From Lingula anatina (lineage: Eukaryota > Brachiopoda > Lingulata > Lingulida > Lingulidae), in the NCBI RefSeq assembly GCF_001039355.2, contig NW_019775764.1:133787-197786 (forward strand): a stretch of DNA of 64,000 nt. The letters are read 5' to 3'. This document shows, piece by piece, positions 24,971-36,124 of this stretch. Position 1 is the first letter of the stretch. Every line of letters begins with the position of its first letter. The translations under genes and the position numbers were made by a program. The notes beneath the pieces are model-generated. The model had not been told where the DNA came from. It made no database searches and was given only the letters and a program-made list of their open reading frames with translations.

Positions 24971-27631
24971 TCAAGATTGTGTTAGAGAAAACTGAATATT
25001 GTTACTGAATTTCCCTCCTCCACCACAATACTGCCGTCACAGGGGCATTATAGGAATAAACATTATTTATTAGGAAAACACTGTTGACAAGTGTGCCTGT
25101 GATTTTGGTGAAAAAATGGGGGAAAGAATATGTGACTGGAAATAATGCAGACGTTGGTGAAAAATGAGAAAAACTTGCCTGGAAATAACATGGATGTAGG
25201 ATAAAATTGAAGTGTTTGCCTACGAATGACAGGAATCTTGGTGAAAAACAGGAAAATGTGCCTGAGAGGAACAGGTTTGCCTTGCAACTCTAAAATTTTT
25301 CTCCACGTGAAGTTAGAAATGTCCAGGAAATATGATAAAAAAATGGCTGGATTTATTGTGTGTGGCACAGGGCATGCCTGGAAAACAATCTCTGGATTAT
25401 TTCTCGAAGTTTGACTGAATTACTGAAGTATTCCTGTACCAGATTGGAAAGAAAAGAGAGAAATGTGTGCAGGAATGTTTGACTTTCGTAACGGAATCTT
25501 GGACTGGGAAATTCCCCCTTGTCTGCCAAGGAAGTTTTATACACGGAGAAACGGAAATTCATAACGTCCATGTTGACTGATTCCTGCTACAACAAAACAT
25601 TACAGAATCTTTAAAAGATTTTACTTGAGAAATATGACAATCTTCTTGAAGTTACAGTAACAACAATTTTATGTAGAATTGGATGCAACAGAATCAGTAT
25701 CACTATGATCAAAATGTATTTACAGCGAGTTTTTGATTGCTAAAAACCGAGAACTGTTTCAAAATATGTGGACTGCAAATGCTGTCATGACTACAGAGGA
25801 TGCAGCGATAACAGTTTCTGGTCTTATGTTGATTTTTCAGCAGAGAAATTTAGAGTAACAGTCCTGAATGTTATTTTTAAGTCATGTGACCTACCGCTGT
25901 TATAATATATGTAAAATTTATGGATTTATTAACTGCCATCCATCAGCTCACACACTAATTCTATTATTTATACCACGTGAAAATGAAAAATAGTTCAGAA
26001 GAAATGGAAGTAATACATCCCAGTAATGGAAGTAATAAATCCCATGTGATTGACTTTCCAAAACCTGGAAAAGATCCCTACATGGGTTCGAATTGCTTCA
26101 ACTCAATAGGAATGTGATATATTTGAAAACATTGCCACTGAGGTCACATGGGCATTGTACAGATTTTATTTTTCGAGGAGATGAATAGAAATTTTAAAAT
26201 AAAAATAGTATGTGTAAATTCTTTGGGGGAAGCAGGCTGGCATAGATCAAGGTTTCTTTGTCAACCATGCGGAAGGAAGAAATCGGCAGACAGTGAACTA
26301 CAGAAATTTTATAAAAGTATTTTAATGTTGTGCTGGAAATTATCTGATTACTTTGATATCAAATACAACCATTTAAACAGGGGTTCTGTGAGCACATCTG
26401 TCAGACTGAAAATATATAATTAAACAAAGTTTTAAATTACTTCTACGTCACAGTTTTTCATAAGAATGAAAAGATCTGTTTCTTACTTTTAAGACTGGTA
26501 GTCGAGGAACAGATATGAAGCCATCTTTATATCACAGCGCTTGTTCCTTTAATAGAAAGTCAGACGTATTTTCTTATTAATTTGCAGTTCAATCCATTTG
26601 ATGACTATTCTACTTTAGCCAGTATATGGTGTTTTCTGAAAACATTTAAAACAAACATTATTCCAACTGACACAAGCTTGATATGAGAACTTTTGGCCTT
26701 TACCAATACTTTATTTCAGTCTGACACAGAGAGGTATTAATGACATCTGTTCTCATTGTGAAAATCGATGATGAGGTTATGCCAAGTGTTTCTGATAAAA
26801 AATGTTTTCAAATTCATTTAATACAAGTGGAAGCCTTCAGGTTCCAAGGTAAAAGGCATCAAGTCGTCTGCTCAGCGTAAATTCTAGTCATCAAGATACA
26901 TGTGTACATAATTACCATTGATTTAGGTTGATATCTATAACTATTACTGCAGTTCTGTTTGACAACTGAACTGTTACAAAGCCCTGGAAGTATTCTGTGC
27001 GCTATTATTACTCTTTTAGTTCAAAATTGTAAGTAGGTTGTCACACAAACATATACCATAAACCGTTTTGTTAATTCTGTCTGCAAAAGGTGTAGAAATT
27101 CTGAAAAAAAAAACTAAGTTGCGCTCCTGTTAAGAATGTATTATGGTGAAAATCAAAATGCAAAAACTATGAATAAAAAAGATATCAGAATAAGTGAGTT
27201 GTTTGAATTGTGTGAAGAAATACTGTAAAGCATATATTGAGCAGAACATCATGTATAATTCAGTATTTTTTTATCAATTGTATTTCAATGTAATTTTAGA
27301 AACGTAAATTTAGGTAGATAGCATAAAAGCTACATAATTTTATCATTAGATTTGTATCTGTTTCTGCATGTCTTCATTTTCTTGGAATAGTTCTATGTTC
27401 TGTACCATTTGCTGTAAAGTGTGTTGTAAAAGAAGCACACACTAATCAGACTTCATGCATCTTAATTTAAAACTGGAATAGGTTTATAATATAAGATGAT
27501 GCACTATATCCGGTATACAGGGTAAATGGTTTAATGCCTTTTAGTAGATTATTTCTTTATTTACCTCAATGTCAAAGATTCTCAAAAGAGCTACATTCTG
27601 AAAGTGAAATGTGTAGATTAATATAGATAGT

Positions 27632-27647
27632 GGCCCTGAAAAGGGTC
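27632..27647 (-). other. Histone-type stem-loop-like hairpin 1
   Basis: On the minus strand this reads GACCCTTTTCAGGGCC, close to the replication-dependent histone mRNA 3' stem-loop (six-base stem, TTTC loop) with one mismatch in the stem. No histone coding sequence is visible next to it, so it may be a relic or a coincidence. Confidence 0.35.
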
Positions 27648-27912
27648 ATTCCTGTCCTAAACAGAAAAGGACAGGTGTCAGTAAGGAAAGAGGGCTGTTG
27701 TCATAGTGTGAGAATCTTACAAGGACTGCTTGAACATTTCTTTACTTACAGTAATTAGTCAAAGAAGACTAAAAAGTTACATATTGGTTGTCAGCTAGTA
27801 AAAATGACTATCTAGATTTTAATAACTTGAAGGTGCCAAATAGTCAATATATTACTTGGTTTCTCTGCAAACAGACATCCTAACAGTAAATACATGGGAG
27901 AGTATGAATAAT

Positions 27913-27928
27913 GGCCCTGAAAAGGGCA
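27913..27928 (-). other. Histone-type stem-loop-like hairpin 2
   Basis: On the minus strand this reads TGCCCTTTTCAGGGCC, giving a five-base stem around TTTC. It is a second copy of the motif 281 bp from the first. On the plus strand both form hairpins with a GAAA tetraloop. Confidence 0.35.
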
Positions 27929-28322
27929 ACCCTTTCATGGCATAAACAAGGCAGATTTCAATTAAAATTTTCAACATTTGGTTTGAAGTTTGAAAACGGT
28001 TACTGTAGATCTTGTTTTGAAGCAAATACACCTTAGGTTTTCAGTATTATGCTGTTGGAATGAAAGGTATAGAAATACTCCTGTTACCTACTGTTGTCTG
28101 TATCACAAACTGTATATATTGATATAACATTACATTATCATTAAAGACTGAAAATATGGTTATCACGTTTTGTCTTGTGTGCATTTTATATTCTCAAAGA
28201 ATCAGATATTTTCTTCGTGGCCACGACTTCTTCTAGATCTCTCTTCCCTAGGCCTCTCTCTCTCTTTGATTTCCTGACTGTCTAATTGATCACGATGGAA
28301 TACATGCAAACAATGTGAATGT

Positions 28323-29534
28323 CAGGCCCGTAGCCAGCAGTTGCAAAAGGAGGGTTGTGTGTGTGAAAATGCGGACCTTTTGTCGGCAAACCTTAGTTTA
28401 CCGAGATAAAATTTACCTCGAGTGGACCTTTTCCTAGCAAAAAGGGAGGTTCTTTTGTACCATGGCCCATAGGAGCCTACGCGTGCGTCTTTTAGACGCC
28501 CCTTTACATGAGAAAACGACAAGGCCTTTGCCGAGTTCGTCTTTTACTACAGAGCTTTGAGAGCCGAAAATGGCATGGCTGTGTCTCTTTCGCCACTTAC
28601 TGAACTCCACAGATGCGAGATTGACACGACCCATGTCGCGTTCGTCTCTCAAATGACACTGTTATAAAACATGAAATAGGCATAACGTGTGATTCTCGCA
28701 GCTGAATAAGTAGACCCTTATAAACGAAGTTGACGTAACTTGAGAGTCATGTCGCTTTCAACTCTTACAAACCTCCAACAAAATCTATCTCCACACAGAC
28801 GCGCGCGACATGTACTATTGGACATGGGTCAGTTGAAACCCTATTAACCTAAAGGGCTCATGTTACTTTCAGCCAACTCTTATATGTCAAATCCAATTAA
28901 TTTGAAACAGTGTTGTGCTGTCCCAAAACATTTTTTTCATTTGAATCCCATCATAATTTAGTGCTATCTAGATAACAGTGTGGCTAATTGCTTGTAATAA
29001 TTATATGGCCTCATATTTTTATTTTCAAGGATTCAAATATAAAGGGTTTTAAGACGGTCCTTCTGTTTCAAATTAATTGGCTGAAAGTAACATGAGCCAT
29101 TTAGGTTAATGTCGCTTTCAACTGACCCATGTCCAATAGTACATGTCGCGCGCGTCTGTGTGGAGATAGATTTTGTTGGAGGTTTGTAAAAGTTGAAAGC
29201 GACATGACTCTAAGGTCACGTCAACTTCGTTTATAAGGGTCTACTTATTCAGCTGCGAAAATCACACGTAATGCCTATTTCATGTTTCATAACAATGTCT
29301 TTTGAGAGACAAACGCAACATGGGTCGTGTTAATCTCGCATCTCTGGAGTTCAGTAAGTGGCGAAAGAGACACAGCCATGCCATTTTCGGCTCTCAAAGC
29401 TCTGTAGTAAAAGACGAACTCGGCATTGGCCTTGTCGTTTTCGCATGTAAAGGGGCGTCTAAAAGACGCACGCGTAGGCTCCTATGGGCCATGGTACTTT
29501 TGAACCTCCGAACACCTCCCCGGGCTACGGGCCT
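28323..29534. mobile_element. Large foldback transposon (1.2 kb)
   Basis: The ends are exact inverted copies (CAGGCCCGTAGCC at 28323-28335 and its complement at 29522-29534). Inside, about 28443-28890 and 29080-29515 are long inverted arms at high identity, leaving a loop of about 190 bases. Each arm carries the same open frame of roughly 65 residues with MGRVNLAS and KWRKRHSHAIFGSQSSVVKD, but no transposase is seen. This is a non-autonomous DNA transposon of foldback structure, just past the ARL5 3' end. Confidence 0.85.
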
Positions 29535-30120
29535 GAATGCCCTCAAAAGATATCAAAACCATACCCAGTACCACAAATACATACGTTGACCGATAAAGGA
29601 GAGGCAAAATACATATTTAAGTGATTATTTTATTCGCCAGAAAGTTATATATTACGTCTGTGTTATCAGCTCTGAACCCTGATTCAAAAGTTGACGTCAT
29701 AATTGCTTACATTGCATTAGCTGTGATTGTGCTGTTATCCCTGAGACACTCGATAAAGACGCCTTTTTTTGGGCGAATAGAAATAGGTATTCCTGAATCA
29801 TTTTCAACTACCAGAGCATTTTACTAACAGTAGGAAGCAAAGTCATTTTATTGTTATCCCCTTCCTTGCTCTCTCTCTCTCTCCCTTTCTCTGTGTGCGC
29901 GCGCGTGCTTGCGTGTGAGCGTGTCAATAACAGTCTCCACTACCACGCACACCGCTGATGGCGTTTTGCATAAGATGATTGCTTTTCTCGTGGTGTAATG
30001 ACTGTAATCGCGATGACTGTTGGAAGCTTTAAGTTGGGTAGACCGTAGGCCCACAGAAAATGCACCCACAGTCTGACATTGTGTTAGGTGCGACAGACCT
30101 TGCTTGAAAGAGCAATTAAA
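29535..30120. other. Intergenic, no gene seen
   Basis: Contains a CT-rich and GCGC-rich low-complexity tract at about 29872-29925. The short open frames here resemble nothing I know. Confidence 0.6.
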
Positions 30121-32442
30121 AAACAAGGCAGCAAAGCTGTCAAATGTACAGACAAAAACAGAAAATAAAAATGCAGAAAATGGTTCATTTTGTCAATTTT
30201 GATGCCATAAATCATGCCTATAATAGCACTGTCAATCAACACTGAATTTTAATCATGCACAACAGGTGACATCGTCAATCACAGGAGCGGATCCAGAGAT
30301 ATTTTCTGACAGTATTCCAAATTATCTTTGTTGATCCATCCTACATTTTTGATGGTCTTCCAACAGAAAAAACAGATACCCATCAATGTGAACTTAAAAA
30401 TCTGAAAGACCCAGAAGACGGCCTCAATCCGCCCCTGCAATAAGATTACAGTTTCAGGACCATGAGAGTTCAAATTCACATAATGAAAATCCCAATATTT
30501 GAATAATGATGACAGTGCATAAAATAATATTACATGTTTAAAGACATAAAAACCAATGCAACTGCTTATGTGGAAATACAGAAAATGTGAAGAGCTTCAG
30601 GTGGATGGGAGCTGAAAATGCTAGAGTTTGAAAAATAAATTAAAAAGAAAACACAACAAAAATATCCCATTAAAGCTGCTATTCAAACTTTTAATCTTGC
30701 TGAAATAACATGATATGAATAACCCCAATGTGTTTGAGGATAATATGCCCCTGTTATTCATCTATTTTTTTTTCTTTTGGTAACTTATTTGCAATATTAA
30801 ACAACATTTACCTGCATAATTTTCACTGATTCCTAATTATGTGACACAGTTAAGAGAGCTAAACCTATGTGACTTTACTGGGAAGTCTCAATGTGTGTTT
30901 TATGTAATCTTATTTAATGGGCACTTGGAAATTAATTAGGCAAATGATTTTATAGCTCTGAATTTAGCTTGTGACTACCCCAAGGGACAATTACCACCAT
31001 CCATAAACAGTAGCCCCATATAGCACTCTATAGAGCTGCATTGCTTCCAAAACAGAAAACAATCATACTGATTTTCCAACACAAACTGCACGTCAGTCTT
31101 ACGAAACTTTTCAGTAAGTTTGAGTATCATAAGTAACATGGTTTTTCCTTAATGGTCATTCCGGCAGCCATTTCCAAAATAGGGTTTTCTTCAACTTTTA
31201 TGCAATATTACATAATGACCATCAATTTTTAATAATAAAATAAAAATATCATGGATATACAGAAAATGTGACATGGAAAGGTCTTCAAGACCATGGAAGT
31301 TCAGAGTCACACTTTCAAAATGCCAAAATGTAAACATAACTGTATTGAATTGATTTTCTTTTCATTTTCACCTTTTTTTTCATATAACAAAATAATCAAT
31401 TTACTGTCATTTTTAAATGAACAACTAAGAAAATTGTTGACATAGAAAAATATAAATAGAACAATTTTAAATGTCCAGTTTGCTCCAATCTGAGATTCTG
31501 AACATGGTGAATGATTGAATCTGACAAACTGTAAAGATATGAGTTTATTATTATTTCCATTTTTTGACACTTTATTACATAATACACAAATACAGGTTTA
31601 CCATCTTTTTTATATAATCAACTAACAATATTGTTAAGATGCAGAAAATGTCAAAAGAACACCTTTACATATTTAATTAGTTCACAGATGAGATTGTTAA
31701 CATGCCTAAGAATTAAACAAAGGAAAAAATCACTTATATACAAATAAGGCATAACCTCATCAATACTGAACCAATCGAGCTTATTTTCGAACCCCATCTG
31801 TATTTCAGTAAGACTGATCACCCCTGTAAATTTCAAGACAATTGGCCAATTGATTTTCCTTGAAATGTGTTATCGGTATTGCATACATGCTGAAAAAAAA
31901 GTGAAAAAAAAACAGCATAACTTCCATAAAATTGGTCCGATCATGCAGATTTTCAAACTTGACCTGTGCAATATGGATATTCATCAGTTCTGTAAGTTTC
32001 AAGCCAAAAGGTAAAACGAGTTTTCACTTATCGTGTTATCAGTGTTGCATACATGCTTTAAAAAAATGAAAAAATAGCATAACTTACATAAAAATGGCCC
32101 GATCATGCTGATTTTCGAACTTGACCTGTGTATTATGAATTTTCATTAGTTCTGTAAGTTTCAAGCTAAAAGGTAAAACGGTTTTTCACTAATCGTGTTA
32201 TCGGTGTTATAAAAATGATGAAAAAAGTAAAAAAAAAAACTGCATAACTTCCATGAAAATGGCCTGATCATGCTGATTTTCGAACTTGACCTGCGTATCA
32301 TGAATATTCATTTGTTCCGTAAGTTTCAAGCCAAAAGGTAAAACGGTTTTTCACTTATCGTGTTATCGGTGGTCAAAGTGCACGGCGACGACGACAGACG
32401 CAGGTGATGGCTATATGTACAGACACATCTGTGTCTGTACAT
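30121..32442 (-). mobile_element. 2.3-kb non-autonomous repeat element, copy 1
   Basis: Read on the minus strand it starts with CTTTTTATGTACAGACACAG, a 12-bp inverted repeat around two bases, then a GACGACGAC/GGCG-type stretch. Next come about five diverged subunits of 130-150 bp (each with CAGGTCAAGTTTGAAAATC and GCATGATCGG or similar), then AT-rich blocks, and finally GTCTGTACATTTGACAG followed by CTTTGCTGCCTTGTTT. The same order is found at 56989-59273. Both ends carry ATGTACAGAC in inverted orientation. There is no open frame for a transposase. A 155-bp MITE (30282-30436) is nested near its end. Confidence 0.8.
30282..30436 (-). mobile_element. MITE, CAGGGGCGGAT family, copy 1 (nested)
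   Basis: Inverted ends CAGGAGCGGATCCAG and ATCCGCCCCTG. On the minus strand it shares GCCGTCTTCTGGGTCTT and the interior with the copies in SMARCAL1 at 52162 and 53374. The 2.3-kb element copy at 56989 appears to lack this block, so it was probably inserted into copy 1 later. Confidence 0.82.
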
Positions 32443-32845
32443 AAAAAGATTGTGATTTGTTGCGAACGGACAGCAAGTAAAGGTAGAATTATGCCAGGAA
32501 ATAAATTTGTCTCTGTCCTAATATTTTGGTAATGCTTAATCACAGTTTCCAAGTTTAAATCATGTCTTTTCTTAAGTATTCTGTTAAGAATTGAAATATT
32601 GCATGATTTCCTATACCCATATTACAGGTCACATCAATAAATTAATGAAAACAAACAATCAAGAAAATGACAAATTAATAAATTAATTCATCAATTAATT
32701 AAGTAATGGCGGTGTTTAAATCACAGTTATTTAGAGGGAAGATCGTCCGCTGGTGGTACGGTCGAGGCTTGAGGCTGTACCTATGGGACGTTTGGGCTCT
32801 GTTTTTAGAAAGATCTCAGTGTATATTAATCATGTATTTATGTTA
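32443..32845. other. Spacer downstream of the lyase gene
   Basis: AT-rich DNA between the 2.3-kb repeat and the lyase stop codon, presumably including the lyase 3' UTR. No other feature is seen. Confidence 0.6.
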
Positions 32846-34041
32846 TTAATGTATCCACTGGAAGAAGCCTGTCTGTTCCACCTCCCACTGTAACGTCTTC
32901 CTGGTAGCGGCGTCCAGGCGGATCATAGGTGCACGTGGCGGTCCCATGTCCAAGCCAATCATTAACATGATTTCCTTAAACACGCTGACATTTCCCGCTG
33001 TAAAGTAAAACGTTTCAAATTAAAATAGACTTATTATTTTTCTTAAGACATTCTAAAGAACAAATAAATAAAGGAATAGATTTAGAAAACAAAAGTAATG
33101 GATAATACCTTCTTTCCCATAGCGCAGTGCAGTATTGATGAGTGCCTGTGCCCTATACTGTTCCTTCCTGGCAGTGTCCAGATCACAGTGCTCTAGAGCG
33201 ACAATCATCCTCTGGAACGGCCGAGGCATGAAATTGTATGTAGTTCCTATGGCTGAGTCCATACCCACTGCCAGGGCAGACAGTAATTGCTGAAATATGA
33301 TTATGTATATTAATTAATTTACTTAATTCCTTATAGATTTCCTTTTTTCTTTTCACTACATAGAATATGCCTACATGTATGTTGATTCAGTTAAACATTT
33401 TAAACCTGATGATATTATTACCATCATAATGAATTGGAGTTGTCGAAAGAGGAGGAAAAATATTTGTTACTAACCATTTTCTTTATTTTTAATTTCCTTA
33501 GATCTTTTTACATATTTTGGTGTTTGTTTATTCATTTTTATTTCACTCGTTTTTTAATTTATTTTTGTGCTGATTTTAGCTATTATAATTATTCCCTTGT
33601 CTCTTTTTTACTTTGGAAGTGCCTTTTCCGCTCCAGTAACTCCTACCTCGTCTGCGCCAAAAAGAATCTTATATTTTTTGCCGTCCATGAGGAGACACTG
33701 GGTGGCGTCCATCATGTTTTTACCTGAGTACTTTATGCCACACAGGGTGGGGATCTCCGGGCCAGCGGCCTGCAGAAAGTCTTCCATGTTTACTAGTAAA
33801 AAAGACATTTTTTTAAAGGCAGACGATGCCACTTAGACCTACTCTTTGACCTGACATCAAGTCATGCAAAAACTCTCGAACAGAAATGTGTATCTGTGAA
33901 AATATCTAGTGAAAAAACAATCTGTGTCCCGAAAGCAATTTCACATTAGCATCCAGGGCATGTTGGACAGCGTGGACCCATTACAGAACTATCTGTGCGT
34001 GCCCACGATCGCGAGCGCACGCGTGTGCGTGTGCGTGTGTC

Positions 34042-34075
<34 letters not shown>

Positions 34076-34185
34076 GGGTTTGGGTGGCTTACGTTCAACT
34101 CCAGTCATTCCAGGTATGTGGTAGTAGAAGAACGGTAACGAGGGAGCTGCTGACGCCACCTCCTTGCAGAAATAGACAAGTTGTT

Positions 34186-34225
<40 letters not shown>

Positions 34226-35087
34226 TATTGTTTACTCTTCTTTGAATTACTTACCAAGATTGGTTGTAAATACATCTTATGTGGTCGTACCGGCTATATA
34301 AGTCGACTTGAACATAGAGACTATTTTTAATTCTTCTGAATTGAATTCATAACCACGTTTAATCGTTTTAAGTGTAGAAAAAATGCAAATAAAATCTTAA
34401 TTTCAAAACTAAAAATATTTGATCGTTTCTATCTCTAATTATTCTAGATGGTATTTAACCATGCTAATTGTTCTGAAGTGTAACATAGAATGACAAATAA
34501 AAAGTATCACTGAACCATATACAAGTTTCACTTTCGTTTTCAGAAATGGCTGTGAGACAGATGGTGTCACTCACTGATATTACGAGGTTTAAAATACACA
34601 GGCGGCATTATAGAGATGGCGTCTGCTTTAATACTCTCGGCGTGGTCAGCGAGGTCCTTAGTGTCCTTCAGGTTGTCTGTGCCCACGTGGATCAATATAT
34701 TCTTTAACCTGGAGAGGTCAGTGAGGTAGAATTAAGCTGGACAAACAGAAATATGTATTAAATGATAATAAACTTTTTGCCATTCATTTTGTCAAATTAA
34801 AATATGAGTGAAGCAATAAATCCACATTTGTCTGTAGTCTACGGTTTATTTTTAGGTTATTTCTTTTTTTCTTTTTACGCATTTCAATTTTTTATTCTGT
34901 TGACTTTCTTGGTCCTAAACCTATACCACCACCCTACCCTACCCTACCCCAGCTGCCTCTAAAATAACCAAAAAATAACCAAGGTACTCTTAACACACCT
35001 TCCCCGTCCAGAATCAATCCACGCCTCCGCTATAAGCTTTCTTTCCTCTACGGTTAAAAGAGTTGATTCACCGGTCGTTCCATTAAC

Positions 35088-35138
<51 letters not shown>

Positions 35139-35743
35139 TAGTGAGAGCTAAAAACGCAGTTATGCGCATTTCAATGTCCTAACTTTATGGGAATCATTAT
35201 CATTTCTCTTCTTATTATATCTTGTTAACTTTCCATTTAACTGTTTCATTTAACTTTATTATTTCATGATAGTTAGCATTCTCAGAAGATCTTGAAAAAA
35301 GTGAAAAAAAATCACGCGTCGGAGTGAACATTAAAAGATGGTCATAAAATTATAAGTTTGGGGTTGAGTGGATAAGAACACTGACTACTCACTAAAAACA
35401 TTCTCTACTTGCTGACCAACCAGGTGATCCACGTACTTCGGGATCATGTCATAATTTACTTCGCTGCAATAAGAGAAATAATGATTATAATAATAAATAT
35501 TATAATACATTTTTACAAGTGCATTTTAAACCGACTCTGACCAAGTATTTTAGTACAGATATATATTTTTAACATAGTTAGGATACGTTACGATACGATA
35601 CGATCCGATCCGATACATATAATACTTGTCTTGTAGCCTATCATCGGCCTGTCACACAACAGGCCTAGGACATATGTGAACTCTACTCACCCGTCAGGTG
35701 TGAAAGGTGTAAAGACGGCTGCACACAACCCCGTCAGTCGCTT
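32846..35743 (-). CDS. NPL: N-acetylneuraminate lyase (first coding exon not found)
   Basis: Class I aldolase cleaving free sialic acid to N-acetylmannosamine and pyruvate in the cytosol. Exons on the minus strand, 5' to 3': 35691-35743, 35393-35463, 34999-35086, 34575-34708, 34093-34185, 33647-33792, 33109-33289, 32846-32997. All phases match and the last ends in TAA. In order I see [14 protein letters not shown], the carboxylate-binding [18 protein letters not shown] with the conserved Tyr, GIKYSG with the Schiff-base Lys, ILFGADE, and the C-terminal [10 protein letters not shown]. About 305 residues are visible against roughly 320 in vertebrates. The first visible exon begins in phase 0 behind a strong acceptor (TTTTTTCAG), so a short initiator exon lies upstream; I could not place it. 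A few tail residues differ from vertebrate enzymes. Confidence 0.93.
34186..34224 (-). repeat. ATT microsatellite forming a lyase splice acceptor
   Basis: On the minus strand about eleven ATT units run directly into TTCAG and the lyase exon 34093-34185, so the repeat replaces the polypyrimidine tract. Confidence 0.85.
35087..35134 (-). repeat. ATT microsatellite forming a lyase splice acceptor
   Basis: On the minus strand some fifteen ATT units end in ATTAG, the acceptor of lyase exon 34999-35086. Confidence 0.85.
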
Positions 35744-36124
35744 CTGAAAAAACATCACAATTTTTATACTAATGTGAGACTGAAACTAATTATGAAGTTC
35801 CGTTTATTATAACTCTACCACATCGGTCTGAATTCCATGATTTTAACACATGCATTTTTACAGTTCAAAAATTGGGATCAGTTTTCTTGTCCTTTGGAGT
35901 TTTCTTTCGAGCTAAACTACAAATTTTTAAACCGCATTTTTTTTTTTTTTTTACATCAAAGAGGAATTTAATCTTGTTTTTCTAACGTACATTTTACAAA
36001 GTCTGTCTAGAACTGAATATCTTAGACCATCAAATCCGGTGCGCTACACTTTTACCTAGCATTTCAACTAGTTCAACGCAGGACTGATCTAGAGTCATCC
36101 CTTGTTGCAATTTGGACTGATTTT
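35744..36124. other. Probable lyase intron, no exon found
   Basis: AT-rich with a poly-T/A tract at about 35938-35952. No ATG exon ending in phase 0 before a good donor could be supported. Confidence 0.5.

Larger units (their letters stand above)
24971..28322 (+). other. ARL5 3' untranslated region and flank
   Basis: No coding exon follows the ARL5 stop codon. At about 25090-25270 there are roughly five degenerate units of about 40 bp around TGCCTGGAAAT and TTGGTGAAAAA. Candidate poly(A) signals are several, for example AATAAA at 27172-27177; which is used is unknown. Two GGCCCTGAAAAGGG hairpins lie at 27632 and 27913. Confidence 0.6.

Noticed and set aside
26076-26104. GGTTCGAAT box resembling a tRNA B box
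   Set aside because: No matching acceptor, D or anticodon arms around it.
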